The position numbers and the translations under genes are program-made. This document shows, one piece after another, positions 45,816 through 56,123 of a stretch of DNA of 64,000 nucleotides. The DNA is taken from positions 1 to 64,000 of the forward strand of contig CAMBZJ010000007.1 of NCBI GenBank assembly GCA_945872365.1, written 5' to 3'. This DNA is from Klebsiella pneumoniae (GTDB taxonomy: Bacteria > Desulfobacterota > Binatia > UBA12015). The notes below the pieces were generated by a model. It searched no databases, had not been told where the DNA came from, and was given only the letters and a program-made list of their open reading frames with translations. Position 1 is the stretch's first letter. Every line of letters starts with the position of its first letter.

Positions 45816-48800
45816 CTAGCCGACCGCGGCGACCGAGGCCTGCAGCATCTCCTCGGGCATCGGCGCACGCAGGCGCCAGGTGATCCCGACGGGCTGCGAT
45901 CCCTTGTGGCCCACGTAGTCGACCGCGCCCAGGAACACGAACGGCGACGTCGTACCCGCCTCGGTCTTCGCGGTCTCGCGGACGAAGAGGAAGACGCTGT
46001 TGCCCCGCTGTCGGTGGTGAATGTAGCGCTGCACGGTCTGCGTTTCGGGACGCTGGATGCTCTGCGTCTCCCAGTGAAACAGCGTGCGCGAGATCGCGTA
46101 GTCGCGGTAGCGCGTAGACGGGGAAAATCGGTCCTCGGCCTTGTGCAGCGTGACGAAAAAGAAGTCGCTCTCGAGTGTCTGCATGTAGAGTACGCCCTCG
46201 CGGGGCTGGTACGGCTTCTCCGGCGTGCTGCGACCTATCGCCGCGAGCACCTCGCTGCGGCTGTAGACGCCGTGGACTTCGAGCGGGATCGACTCTCCCA
46301 GCTCCCGCGCCGCGGACGTCAGACGGCCGCTGCGCTCCTCGTGCAAGGCGAGAAGGGCTCGAAGATCCAAGCGCGCCGCCGGCGCGGCCCAGAGCCGGCG
46401 CAGGCCCTCCTCGAGCGGGATCACCCGGTCGTCCCACAATCCGAGGTGCAGCATCGCGACCATGCGCTGCTCGCACGGCGATAGTTCCGCGGGTACCGGG
46501 GGGCGATCGCGCCCGAGGTGTTCGAGATAGAAGGCGACTCGGCGAGGATCGTCCACGTGGACCAGGCGGGTGATCGCCTTGCAGAGCTTCTTCTCGTCCT
46601 CGGTGGGCGTCGCGTCATCGAATCCGGCGGCGCGCCGCAGCGCGGTCCACCCGGGGCGGGTCGGCCGGAAGACCTCGGTCAGCTCGCGGCCGGTCTCGTC
46701 GAGGAATCGACCGAGGTCGGCGTCGGGGCCCGCCGCCCGGAGGTCGGCCACGAGGTCGGCGAACTGACCGCCGAGGCTCTCTCTCAGGTTGTCGAGAACC
46801 CGCTCGCGGGCGACGCGATCGAGTTCGAAGTGCACCCCGGGCGGCAGCGTTGCGAAGCCCTTGTCGATCCCCTCCTGCAGGCCCTTTCGCGTCACGCCGA
46901 GCATGCTCGTGAAACGGGGTGCGAAGCGGAACTCCTTGCGGTGGTTCCCGATGAAGTCGAGCACCGTGCAAACGCTCTTTCCCGGGGCGTGCCTGAGCCC
47001 GCGACCGAGCTGCTGGATGAACACCGTCGCGGACTCGGTCGGGCGCAGCATCAGGATGGTGTCGACCGGCGGGATGTCGACGCCCTCGTTGAATACGTCG
47101 ACGGAAAAGATGCAGCGGATATCGCCCCGCGCGAGCCGGGTGATCGCCTGCTGGCGCTCTTCCGCCGACGAGTCGGCGTCGATGGCGACGCTCAACACGC
47201 CGCGACCCGTGAAGCGGGCTGCCATGAACCTCGCGTGTGCACGGCTGACGCAGAAGCCGAGCGCCCTCATCCGTCGCGGGTCGCTCACGAGCCGCGTGAC
47301 CTGCTGCAGGATGCGGACGACCCGCACCTCGTCGTGGAGGTAGAGCACCTCGAGTTCCGAGACGTCGTAGCCGTTGGTCCGCCAGGCGACGCCGGTCAGG
47401 TCGGTTTCGTCGTTCAGGCCGAAATAGTGGAACGGCGCCAGCAACTGGTCTTCGAGCGCTTTCCACAGGCGGATCTCGGCCGCCATCCGTCCGTCGAACC
47501 AGGTCCGGATGTCCCTGCCGTCGGTTCGTTCGGGCGTGGCGGTGAGCCCGAGCAGAAGCTTCGGCTTGAAGTGTTCGAGCAGGCGGACGTAGGTCGCCGC
47601 AGCAGCGTGGTGGAACTCGTCGATGACGACGACGTCGAAGCGCGACGGGTCGATCGAGGCGAGGTCGACGTGCGCCAGCGACTGGACGCTCGCGAACACG
47701 TGCCGCCCGGCCTCGGGCCGCTTTCCGCCGACGTAGAGTTCGCCGAAGGCCGAGTCGCGCGTGGTCAGCCGGAACACCGCCGCCGACTGCTTCAGGATCT
47801 CGTTGCGGTGCGCGACGAACAGGAGCGACGGGTCGTGGCCCATCCGTTCGTGGCCGCGCAGGCGCGCGTAGTCGAATCCCGCGATGAACGTCTTGCCGGT
47901 TCCCGTGGCGGCGACGATCAGGTTGCGCCAGCGTCCGTGGCGAACCCGTTCGGCTTCGAGCCGATCGAGGATCGTACGCTGGAACGGGTACGGGGCGACG
48001 TCGACCCGCGGCAGCGGCAGGTCATCGTCGCCCGCGGCGGCCTGCTGCTGTGCGGCGAGGGCCGCCATAAACCGATCGCGGTCGTAGCGCTCGACGTGCT
48101 CGTCTTCCCAGAGGGCCTCAAAGGCAAGACGAAAGCGGTCGATCATCGCCGGGGTCTCGGCCTGCGCCAGGCGGACGTTCCACTCGAGTCCGTCGACGAG
48201 GGCGCTGTGCGAGAGGTTCGAGCTGCCAATGTAGGCGGTGGAGAGGCCTGAATCGCGCGAGAACATCCAGGCCTTGGCGTGCAGCCGCGTCGACTGCGTC
48301 TCGTAGGAGACGCGGATCTCGGCTCCGATCCCGACCAGGGCGTCGAGAGCTCGGGTCTCGGTCGCGCCGCAATAGGTGGTCGTGATGATGCGAACCCGGC
48401 CACCGCGCTCGCGAAAACCGCGCAAGGCATCGATGACGATGCGGACGCCGCTCCACTTGAGGAAGGCACACAGCAGCATCACCTCGTCGGCGGAGTCGAT
48501 CTCGAGCGGAAGTTCCTGCCCGATGCTCGGCTCCCCGCGACCGTTCACGAGGAGCGAACTCGAGCGCAGGGGGGCGTGCGGCCGCACGGGAACGCGCCGG
48601 ATCGAGCCGGGCTCCGGGACGGCAAGAAGTTCCGTCGCGGAGGCTGCGACGGACCCGTCGGCGGCGACGGCCTGCGAATGGGCTCGGAGGACGTCGAGCA
48701 GGGCATTTGAGAGGGCGACTTGTCGTCGGACCTTCGCTTCCTTGTCCGGCTCGGACTCGGCGACCTGGGCGAGCGCCGCTCGGATCGGTTTCGCGAGGAA

Positions 48801-48932
48801 TTGGGCGAGGACGTCGTGGGAATCGACGGGGTCGAGCCGGCGGGTCCGGGCCTCGTGAGTGTCCCGGATGAGGCGGTCGAGGGCGTCGGTGACGACGTGC
48901 TCGTAGAGTCCGTGGGGGAGGGAGGGGGGCAT
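45816..48932 (-). CDS. PLD nuclease-SF2 helicase-DUF3427 fusion protein
   Basis: 1038 residues. Order: N-terminal helical region (PHGLYEHVVTDALDRL), an HKD/PLD-like domain (about 140-270; LHAKAWMFSRDS and GSSNLSHSAL), an SF2 helicase (motif I AATGTGKTFIA, motif II DEFHH, motif III LTATPERTDG, motif VI IQQLGRGLRH), and a C-terminal DUF3427 region ending about DYVGHKGSQP. This family is found scattered in genomes and often suspected of DNA repair or phage defence. The PLD domain keeps only one clear HKD-like site. The start at 48932 (MPPSLPHGLYEHV) fits the family; no ribosome binding site is visible, so upstream starts remain possible. Confidence 0.85.
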   Translation of the reverse strand: MPPSLPHGLYEHVVTDALDRLIRDTHEARTRRLDPVDSHDVLAQFLAKPIRAALAQVAESEPDKEAKVRRQVALSNALLDVLRAHSQAVAADGSVAASATELLAVPEPGSIRRVPVRPHAPLRSSSLLVNGRGEPSIGQELPLEIDSADEVMLLCAFLKWSGVRIVIDALRGFRERGGRVRIITTTYCGATETRALDALVGIGAEIRVSYETQSTRLHAKAWMFSRDSGLSTAYIGSSNLSHSALVDGLEWNVRLAQAETPAMIDRFRLAFEALWEDEHVERYDRDRFMAALAAQQQAAAGDDDLPLPRVDVAPYPFQRTILDRLEAERVRHGRWRNLIVAATGTGKTFIAGFDYARLRGHERMGHDPSLLFVAHRNEILKQSAAVFRLTTRDSAFGELYVGGKRPEAGRHVFASVQSLAHVDLASIDPSRFDVVVIDEFHHAAAATYVRLLEHFKPKLLLGLTATPERTDGRDIRTWFDGRMAAEIRLWKALEDQLLAPFHYFGLNDETDLTGVAWRTNGYDVSELEVLYLHDEVRVVRILQQVTRLVSDPRRMRALGFCVSRAHARFMAARFTGRGVLSVAIDADSSAEERQQAITRLARGDIRCIFSVDVFNEGVDIPPVDTILMLRPTESATVFIQQLGRGLRHAPGKSVCTVLDFIGNHRKEFRFAPRFTSMLGVTRKGLQEGIDKGFATLPPGVHFELDRVARERVLDNLRESLGGQFADLVADLRAAGPDADLGRFLDETGRELTEVFRPTRPGWTALRRAAGFDDATPTEDEKKLCKAITRLVHVDDPRRVAFYLEHLGRDRPPVPAELSPCEQRMVAMLHLGLWDDRVIPLEEGLRRLWAAPAARLDLRALLALHEERSGRLTSAARELGESIPLEVHGVYSRSEVLAAIGRSTPEKPYQPREGVLYMQTLESDFFFVTLHKAEDRFSPSTRYRDYAISRTLFHWETQSIQRPETQTVQRYIHHRQRGNSVFLFVRETAKTEAGTTSPFVFLGAVDYVGHKGSQPVGITWRLRAPMPEEMLQASVAAVG

Positions 48933-49241
48933 GCGGACAATGTCGGGACGCAGCCTCGGGGCTCGGGGCTCGCTCGATCCTTCCCACGTCATGGCAACGT
49001 TGGTGTCGAGCAACTTATCCCATCGGGGCAGCGATCTCGAGCGAGAGAGCCCTCGACCGGGGGACCGGCAGGGGCTCCGCCTGCGGCACACCGCTCGCCG
49101 GGCTCGGCAGGCCCGGCATCAGCTCCCCGAGTGACCAGGCTCCAGGGGGTGCTCGCTGCCGTCGCCGGATGTTGCCCCGGCGGCAGCACCCGGGGCGTAC
49201 ACCGGCGCCTCCGCGATCGGTCATCTTCTCCTATCGGCACA
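48933..49241. other. Intergenic region upstream of the helicase
   Basis: About 310 bp between the helicase start and the phoD end. I see no ORF with family signs, no RNA and no strong hairpin. It should hold the helicase promoter, but no element stands out. Confidence 0.4.
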
Positions 49242-50886
49242 TCACGGTGCGAGCGGGCGATGCTCGCCAGCGTCGGCAGGGGCGGCATCCTCCAGGAGCT
49301 TCGTGGTGCCGGCAGCGACGGACCAGCTGGCGGTATCGACCTGGTTCGCGCCCGAGGCGTCGTCGACCCGGTCCAGGTGGACCCAGGTGCACTGGACCCG
49401 ATCCCGCGTCACGTCCACCACCAGGTAGCCGCGCAGCGTGAGTTCCGCGTACTTGATGTGAGGGTCGTGCTGCCGGCCCGTCGCGAGAAGGCCCTCGGCG
49501 CCTGCGGGGGGGGAAGCCGGGGGAACTGACGCCGGGACAGACGAATTCCACGCCCACCGCTCCGCGCCCGGACGCCGGATCATAGACGGCGGGGTCGTTC
49601 GGGTCGTCGGTGAGTTCGGAGCCCCAGGAGCTATGGATGTCGCCCGACAGCACGACGAGGTTGGTCGCACCGGAGTCGCGAACTGAGCGGAACAGCCTTG
49701 CCCGCGCGGCAAAGTAGCCGTCCCACTGGTCGACGTTGGCGATCAGGCCGCCGCCGGCCGAGTTCGGGGCGCCCTGCAGCTTGAGAGGCGCCATCATCAC
49801 CTGCTGCCCCACCAGGTTCCAGGTCGCGACCGAGGCGCGCATCTGCTCGTCGAACCAGGCCTCCTGCTCGGCACCAAGCATGGTCCGCGTCTCGTCGCGG
49901 ATGGCGGGATCGAGGATGCCCGAAGCCTGCTGGCTTCGACCGACCGTCCGCGTGTCGAGCATGGTGAGTTGGACGAGGTTGCCGAACTTCAGCACCCGGT
50001 AGATGCGCTCGGGGTCGGGTGTCCTAGTCGGCATCCACTCGGAGTATGCGCGCCAGGCGGCCTGTCGGCGGACCGGCCATTCGCCCTCGGTGCCGGGCTG
50101 GTGGTTCTCGGCCCCGCCCTGCCACGAGTTGTCAGCCGACTCGTGATCGTCCCAGACCGCGATGAATGGGTGCTGCCGGTGCACCTCCTGCAGGTCGGGG
50201 TCCCGGCGGTACTGGGAGTAGCGGGTGCGGTAGTCCTCGAGCGTCAGGATCTCGCGAGGGGGATCGCAGGGTCGCACGGAGCCATATTCGCCGCTGCCGT
50301 ACTCGTAGATGTAGTCTCCCAGATGGAGCACGGCGTCGAGGTCGTCGCGTTCGGCAACGAATCGATAGGCGTGGAACCAACCGGAGGCGTAGTTCGAGCA
50401 TGAGACGACGCCGAGGCGAAGGCGCTCGACATCACCCACCGGCGCCGTCCGCGTGCGGCCGATCGTCGATGCGCGACCCAGTGCCCGGAATCGGTAGAAG
50501 TACGTCGTCCCGGGCTGGAGACCGGTCGCGTCGAGCTTGACCGTCCAGTCGCGGTCCGAGTCGGTCTCGATCCATCCCGCGACCACTCGACGACGCATCT
50601 CGGGATCCGTGGCGACCTCGAACCAGGCCTGGATCGTGCCGGCGCCCGCCCCGGGATCGAGTCTCGTCCATAGGATCACCGCGTCGGGGAGCGGGTCGCC
50701 GCTCGCGACGCCGTGCGCGAAGAGATTCTCCGGGCCGAGCGGGCCGTCATAGGCATAGTCCGGGAAGCCGTCGAAGACAGAGCCGTCGCTGCCGCAGCCC
50801 GCAACGAAGGTTGCTACGGGTGCGAGCCCGAGGGCGGCCAGCATGCGGAGGACGTCGCGGCGAGTGGTGTTCGGATTTGGGATCAT
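49242..50886 (-). CDS. phoD: PhoD-like alkaline phosphatase, disrupted by a 1-nt frameshift
   Basis: About 548 residues if the frame is restored. The N-terminus has a Tat-like TTRRDVLRM and a lipobox VAGC. PhoD motifs: NLFAHGVASGDPLPDAVILWTR, LHLGDYIYEYG, VWDDHESADN, MLDTRTVG and LSGDIHSSWG. After CPGVSSPGFPP the frame as read turns into Arg-rich nonsense (stop at 49231), whereas the +1 frame continues with PHIKYAELTLRGYLVVDVTRDRVQ, the normal PhoD end, to a stop at 49242. The switch is at a G8 tract (49506-49513); seven G residues would restore it. Sequencing error or phase variation are both possible. It is divergent from phoX. No Shine-Dalgarno is seen. Confidence 0.82.
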
Positions 50887-51134
50887 AAGGGCACGGCTAT
50901 ACCAGCGAATGCGGTTGCGCAGCGTTAAGAATCCGGGGCTGTCGTATTGCAGGCTCGTGTCAGAGCCCGACGCAATCGGATCGACGAAGACGGTCGACAT
51001 CCCGAAGCCGCGAGGGGCATGCACCATTGTTGCAGCCGTATGAACTTCACTGTTCGAGCGAAAAGAAGTGGTTGAACCCCCGGCGCACTCGTTCAGAGTT
51101 CGGTACGAGCCCGCAACTCTGAGGAGAATGAACC

Positions 51135-52550
51135 ATGGCTTTCCCGCTGACTCGCCGCCGTTTCCTTCGCTCCGCCGTGAGCGCCTCGATCGCCTTTTCG
51201 GGCCTCGGTGCCATCGGGGGCTGCGGCAACTCCTCGTCGGGACCGGATCCGCTCGCTGGATTCGACGGCTTCGGCGAACTCGTGCCGGACCCCGATGGAA
51301 TCATGGACCTTCCGGCAGGCTTTTCGTACCGGGTCATCTCCGAGTGGAAGGCGCCCATGTCGGATGGCTTCCTGCAGCCGGCGCTCTCCGACGGGATGCA
51401 CGCGTTCGCAGGTCCGAACGGTCGGACGATCCTGGTCCGAAACCACGAACTCTACTCGGATCCGATCAATCTCGGTGCCTTCGGCGAAGGAAACCGCCTA
51501 CTTCCGCAAGTCGACCGCTCCAGGGTCTTCGACTGGGGCAATGGCAAGCCGGCGCTCGGCGGTACGACCACGGTCGTCTTCGACACGAGGACGCAGACCA
51601 TCGAACGGATGTTCCTGAGCCTCGTCGGCACGACGCGCAACTGTGCAGGTGGCGCCACGCCGTGGGGCTCCTGGGTGACCTGCGAGGAGTTTGTGAGCCT
51701 TCCGAACACCGTCGGCCTCGAGAAGAGGCACGGTTTCAACTTCGAAGTACCTGCGAATGCACAGGGACTCGTGCAGCCCGTCGCCCTGGAAGCGATGGGC
51801 CGCTTCAACCACGAGGCGATCGCGGTCGACCCGGAGACCGGCATCGTCTACCAGACCGAAGACCGCTACGAGAGCCTCTTCTACCGGTACATCCCGGACG
51901 TGCCAGGGAAACTCGCCGCAGGCGGCCGGCTGCAAGCGCTGGTCGCGAGGGACCGTGCGAAACTCGATACGCGCAACTTCAACGAGGCAACCGTGGCGGT
52001 GGGCGAGCGCATTCCGGTCCTGTGGATCGACCTCGAGGACATCACGCCCGTGAACGACGACCTTCGGCTTCGCGGTGCGAGCAACGGGGCCGCCATATTT
52101 GCACGCGGAGAGGGCATGGTGACGGGCGCGGACGGGATTTACTTCGCGGCGACCGCCGGCGGTCGCAAGAGCGATGCGATCGGCGGAACGGGCCAGATCT
52201 GGCGCTACGTCCCGAGCCCGGCCGAGGGCACGCCGGACGAGGACCGGGAGCCTGGGACGCTCGAACTCATCTTCGAGCCCAACGACAACACGGTTCTCGA
52301 TATGTGCGACAACATCGTCGTGTCGCCATGGGGGGACCTGTTCCTCTGCGAGGACGGCGAGAGCGACGAAGACAGTCTCGTCGTGCTGCGCCCGAACGGT
52401 TCATTCTACCGTTTTGCCACCAACAAGCTCGACCAGTCGGAGTTCGCCGGCGCCACGTTCTCGCCTGACGGAACGACGATGTTCGTGAACTACCAGTGGT
52501 CGGGGAAGACATTTGCGATCACCGGGCCCTGGCCGGTCATGCGGGGTTGA
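51135..52550 (+). CDS. PhoX-type (DUF839) Tat-exported phosphatase
   Basis: 471 residues. A Tat signal (TRRRFLRSAVSASIAFSGLG) with a Cys at IGGC is a probable Tat lipoprotein. PhoX/DUF839 signs: FSYRVISEW, LVRNHELYSD, GTTRNCAGGATPWGSWVTCEE, RFNHEAIAVDP, VYQTEDRYESLFYRY and EPNDNTVLDMCDNIVVSPWGDLFLCED. PhoX enzymes are Ca/Fe-dependent phosphomonoesterases. GAGGAG lies 8 nt before the ATG. It is divergent from phoD, so the two phosphatases probably share a 248-bp control region. No clear Pho box was found there. Confidence 0.87.
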   Translation: MAFPLTRRRFLRSAVSASIAFSGLGAIGGCGNSSSGPDPLAGFDGFGELVPDPDGIMDLPAGFSYRVISEWKAPMSDGFLQPALSDGMHAFAGPNGRTILVRNHELYSDPINLGAFGEGNRLLPQVDRSRVFDWGNGKPALGGTTTVVFDTRTQTIERMFLSLVGTTRNCAGGATPWGSWVTCEEFVSLPNTVGLEKRHGFNFEVPANAQGLVQPVALEAMGRFNHEAIAVDPETGIVYQTEDRYESLFYRYIPDVPGKLAAGGRLQALVARDRAKLDTRNFNEATVAVGERIPVLWIDLEDITPVNDDLRLRGASNGAAIFARGEGMVTGADGIYFAATAGGRKSDAIGGTGQIWRYVPSPAEGTPDEDREPGTLELIFEPNDNTVLDMCDNIVVSPWGDLFLCEDGESDEDSLVVLRPNGSFYRFATNKLDQSEFAGATFSPDGTTMFVNYQWSGKTFAITGPWPVMRG

Positions 52551-52923
52551 CGGGACGGGAACGGGGTCTCGGAGCCTGCGCTCCACGGTCTTCAGACCCT
52601 CGACCCGTGCCCCCTCCGATCCCTGCACCCGACGCGGGCAAGGCGATACTCGTGCTGCATCAAATCGGCGCAATAGCAGGGCGGATTTGGCAATGTGCGG
52701 TCGTCGCCGATGATGGCCGCGATCGCCGCGCCGGGTTGCGATCGATTGCAGCGGAGTTGCTGCCAGCGGGGCCGCAGGCGCAAGTCGCCCGCGAAGCGAT
52801 GAGCGCAGGCGAGGCCGGCGGGGACTGGCTGCCACGTAGGCGCCGTATAGAATAGCGAGGACGGCTGCGGCGGCGGACGCAGCCACCCTCGCCTCGAAGC
52901 CTGCGGAAGGGGCGAGGCTCCCC
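52551..52923. other. Intergenic region between phoX and maeA
   Basis: About 370 bp between convergent genes. Apart from the hairpin at 52855-52892 I see no ORF, RNA or repeat of note. Confidence 0.5.
52855..52892 (-). terminator. Hairpin downstream of maeA
   Basis: GCGAGG-ac-GGCTGCG / CGCAGCC-ac-CCTCGC: 13 paired bases with a 2-nt mismatch, loop GCGGCGGA. On the minus strand it is followed by TATTCTATA. It begins 31 nt past the maeA stop. Confidence 0.5.
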
Positions 52924-54558
52924 TCACACCAGCTTCGTATACTCCGGCACGTAAACGTGCTTGCGAATGAAGGCCTCCATGTCGGCGGGGCGATCGACTT
53001 GTGCGAGGTTGCTGTCGAAGACCAGCTTCGCGACGCGCGCCGCGGTCTTGATTTCGGTCTCGAGGATGTTTGCCTGCAAGGGGTACATGAGCCCCTGCTG
53101 GAGCAACTCGGGCGAGACCTGGTCTGCGACCGCGCTCGCCGCCTCGATGAACATCTGGTCGGTGACGCGCTTCGCACGGGTCGCATAGACCGCCATGCCG
53201 ACGGCGGGGAAGATGTAGAAGTTGTTCGCCTGTCCCGGCAGGAACGTCTTGCCGTCGAGGTGAACCGGCGAGAACGGCACGCCCGCCGCGTAGATCGCCT
53301 TGCCCTTCGACCAGCCGTAGGCCTGCTCCGCCGTACACTCGGCCTGGGAAGTCGGGTTCGACAACGCGAGAATGATGGGCCGCTCGTTCAGTCGGCACAT
53401 CGCCTCGACGACCTCGCGGGTGAAGGCGCCGCCGATCGTACTCACACCGATGATCGTCGTGGGCTTGATGCTCTCGATCGCGGCTACGAAGTCCTTCGTC
53501 GGCGCGTGCGGGTGCGCATAAGGAAGCTGGAAGTCGACGAGGTCCTTACGGGTCGACTCGAGCAGTCCATGTACGTCGAACATGTGGACGCTCGACTGCG
53601 CGTCCTTCAGCGACATACCTTGCTGGACGAGGGCCGAGCACAGCAGGTTCGCGAGACCGATGCCCGCCGAACCGGCGCCGAGGAACAGGTAGCGCTCGTC
53701 CTTGAGCTTCGTGCCCTTCAACTTCGTCGAGTTGATCATGCCGGCGAGCGTGATCCCCGCGGTGCCCTGGACGTCGTCGTTGTAGATGCAGTAGCGGTCG
53801 CGGTAGCGCTCGAGCAGGTGGACGGCATCGACGCCGGTCCAGTCCTCGAAGTGCACGCAGCAGTTCGGGAAGACCTCCTGCACCGCCTCCATGAACTCGT
53901 CGACGAACGAGAAGAGGTCGGCCTTCGACGGACGGCTCTCGCGCAGACCGAGGTAGAGCGGGTCCTGTAGGAGTTCCTCGTTGTTCGTCCCGGCGTCGAG
54001 GTACATCGGCAGCAGGACCTGCGGGGGGACGGCCGCCGCTGCCGTGTAGAGCTGGAGCTTGCCGATCGGGATGCCCATCCCGTTCGCACCGAGGTCGCCG
54101 AGGCCCAGGATCCGCCCGCCGTCGGTCACGCAGATGAAGCGCACGTCCTTCTGGGGCCAGTTGCGCAGGATCTCCTTCACGTGGCCGCGGCGCTTGATCG
54201 AGAGGTACATGCCGCGCGGGCCGCGGAAGAGGTGGCCGAACTTGAGGCAGGCCTCGCCGATCGTCGGATCGTAGACGATGGGCAGGAAACGGGCCGGGTC
54301 CGACATGATGGTGCGGTAGAAGAGCGTCTCGTCGTGGTCGAGCAGGTTCATCAGGTAGACGTAGCGGTCGATGTCGGTGTTCTTGTGCCCGAGCTGCAGC
54401 ATCACCCGCTTCATCTGGAGGTCGGTCGACTCGGTCGCGTCGGGCACGAGCCCGACAAGCCCCAGGGCCTGGCGCTCTGCCTCGGTGAAGGCGGTGGACT
54501 TGTTCAGCGCGGGGTCGTGCAGCAGGTCGGTGCCACGCTTGGTCGTCTTGTCATTCAT
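52924..54558 (-). CDS. maeA: NAD(P)-dependent malic enzyme
   Basis: 544 residues, the large (animal/SfcA-like) form. Motifs: VYDPTIGEACLKFGHLFRGPRG, VTDGGRILGLGDLGANGMGIPIGK, the metal/substrate signature CIYNDDVQGTAGI, the Rossmann LGAGSAGIG, and ALSNPTSQAECTAEQAY. It decarboxylates malate to pyruvate with NAD(P)H. It starts 17 nt after fumC on the same strand, so fumarate to malate to pyruvate is encoded in one transcript. GGGGAG lies about 11 nt upstream. Confidence 0.93.
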   Translation of the reverse strand: MNDKTTKRGTDLLHDPALNKSTAFTEAERQALGLVGLVPDATESTDLQMKRVMLQLGHKNTDIDRYVYLMNLLDHDETLFYRTIMSDPARFLPIVYDPTIGEACLKFGHLFRGPRGMYLSIKRRGHVKEILRNWPQKDVRFICVTDGGRILGLGDLGANGMGIPIGKLQLYTAAAAVPPQVLLPMYLDAGTNNEELLQDPLYLGLRESRPSKADLFSFVDEFMEAVQEVFPNCCVHFEDWTGVDAVHLLERYRDRYCIYNDDVQGTAGITLAGMINSTKLKGTKLKDERYLFLGAGSAGIGLANLLCSALVQQGMSLKDAQSSVHMFDVHGLLESTRKDLVDFQLPYAHPHAPTKDFVAAIESIKPTTIIGVSTIGGAFTREVVEAMCRLNERPIILALSNPTSQAECTAEQAYGWSKGKAIYAAGVPFSPVHLDGKTFLPGQANNFYIFPAVGMAVYATRAKRVTDQMFIEAASAVADQVSPELLQQGLMYPLQANILETEIKTAARVAKLVFDSNLAQVDRPADMEAFIRKHVYVPEYTKLV

Positions 54559-54575
54559 CGGCGGATTCTCCCCGT

Positions 54576-55979
54576 TCACTTTCCGGCCACGTAGGGCGCG
54601 ACCATCTTCTTCGGGTCGACGATGCGGTCGAATTCCGCGGCGTCGACGTACCCGAGCTGCAGGGAGGCTTCCCTGAGCGTCAGGTCGTTGTCCATTGCGT
54701 GGTGAGCGATCTTCGAGGCCTTGTCGTAGCCGATCACCGGCGAAAGGGCCGTCACGAGCATGAGCGAGCGCTCGACGTACTCGGCGATGCGCTTCGCGTT
54801 CGGCTCGGTTCCCTCGACGAGGAACTTCCTGAAGTTCGTGCACCCGTCGGCGAGCAGCGTGATCGAGTGCGTCACGTTGTAGATGATGAGCGGCTTGTAG
54901 ACGTTCATCTGCAGGTATCCGCCCGCGCCCCCAATGGCGACCGCGACGTCGTTCCCGATGACCTGCGCCGTGAGCATCGTCAGCGCCTCGGCCTGCGTCG
55001 GGTTCACCTTGCCCGGCATGATCGAGGATCCGGGCTCGTTGGCCGGGATGACCAGTTCCGCAAAGCCCGCCCGCGGGCCGCACGACATGAGCCGTATGTC
55101 ATTGCCCATCTTGTGGAGCGTGACGGCAAGCGTGCGCAGGCTGCCCGAGAGATGCACGAGTGCGTCGTGCGAGCCTTGCACGGTGAACTTGTTCGGCGCC
55201 GTGACGAAGGGCAGCCCGGTCGCCTCGGCGATCTTCGCGGCCGCCGCTTCGGCGAAGCCGGGCGCGGAGTTGATGCCGGTCCCGACGGCCGTGCCGCCGA
55301 GGGCGAGGCGGTACACACCGCGCAGCGAGTCCTCGATCCGCTCGATGTCGTCGGTGAGGCCGTCGACGTAGCCCGACCACTCCTGCCCGAGCGTGAGCGG
55401 GGTCGCATCCTGCATGTGGGTGCGACCGATCTTGATGACGTCCTTCCAGGTCTCGGCCTTGGCGGCGATCGAGTCGCGCAGCGCGGCGACCGCCGGGAGC
55501 AGCCGCTTCTTCACGTTCACGGCCGCCGCCACGTACATCGCCGAGGGGAACGAGTCGTTCGACGACTGCGCCATGTTGACGTGGTCGTTCGGGTGCACCG
55601 GCGCCTTGCTGCCGAGCGGCGTGCCGGCGATCTGGCAGCAGCGGTTCGAGATCACCTCGTTCACGTTCATGTTGAACTGCGTGCCGCTTCCGGTCATCCA
55701 GACGTGCAGCGGGAACATGTCGTGGTGCTGCCCGGCGAGGATCTCGTCGCAGACCTGCACGATGAGCTTGTACGGCTCGTCGGCGAGCCTCTTGCCGTCG
55801 TGGTTGGCGATCGCGGCGGCCTTCTTCAGGATCGCGTAGGAGGTGATCATCTCGCGCGGGATCAGGTCCGCGCCGATGCTGAAGTGTTCGAGCGAGCGCT
55901 GGGTCTGGGCTCCCCAGAGCTTGTCCGAGGGGACCTCGACCTCGCCGAGGCTGTCGGTTTCCTTGCGCATGTTCGTCAT
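54576..55979 (-). CDS. fumC: Fumarate hydratase, class II
   Basis: 467 residues, identical in length to E. coli FumC. Family signature [15 protein letters not shown] is intact, with [39 protein letters not shown] and the catalytic-site [17 protein letters not shown]. It hydrates fumarate to L-malate in the cytosol and has no iron-sulfur centre. The ATG at 55979 has GGAAAAA about 7 nt upstream. It is the first gene of the fumC-maeA unit and divergent from the porin. Confidence 0.96.
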   Translation of the reverse strand: MTNMRKETDSLGEVEVPSDKLWGAQTQRSLEHFSIGADLIPREMITSYAILKKAAAIANHDGKRLADEPYKLIVQVCDEILAGQHHDMFPLHVWMTGSGTQFNMNVNEVISNRCCQIAGTPLGSKAPVHPNDHVNMAQSSNDSFPSAMYVAAAVNVKKRLLPAVAALRDSIAAKAETWKDVIKIGRTHMQDATPLTLGQEWSGYVDGLTDDIERIEDSLRGVYRLALGGTAVGTGINSAPGFAEAAAAKIAEATGLPFVTAPNKFTVQGSHDALVHLSGSLRTLAVTLHKMGNDIRLMSCGPRAGFAELVIPANEPGSSIMPGKVNPTQAEALTMLTAQVIGNDVAVAIGGAGGYLQMNVYKPLIIYNVTHSITLLADGCTNFRKFLVEGTEPNAKRIAEYVERSLMLVTALSPVIGYDKASKIAHHAMDNDLTLREASLQLGYVDAAEFDRIVDPKKMVAPYVAGK

Positions 55980-56123
55980 ATTGGTTTTTCCATGGAACAG
56001 GAAATTCGAGTTCCCGCAAGAACCAGAAATGGGTTGCGGAGCCTCCTGCGATGTGGTCTCGAACGGCTCGGGTCCGGTCGGCACCCTTCGTGCCCGCGGA
56101 AGATCAGGGTCCCGAGTACCCGC

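Noticed and set aside
50887-51134. Pho box between phoD and phoX
   Set aside because: CTGTTCG- and TGTTGCA-like pieces occur, but no two 7-bp direct repeats with correct 4-bp spacing.
52592-53398. 268-residue minus-strand ORF overlapping maeA
   Set aside because: It is a shadow frame; malic enzyme motifs are all in the other frame.
54699-55950. First half of the 927-residue plus-strand ORF upstream of the porin
   Set aside because: It is antisense to fumC; only the part from 56124 has a signal peptide and barrel strands.
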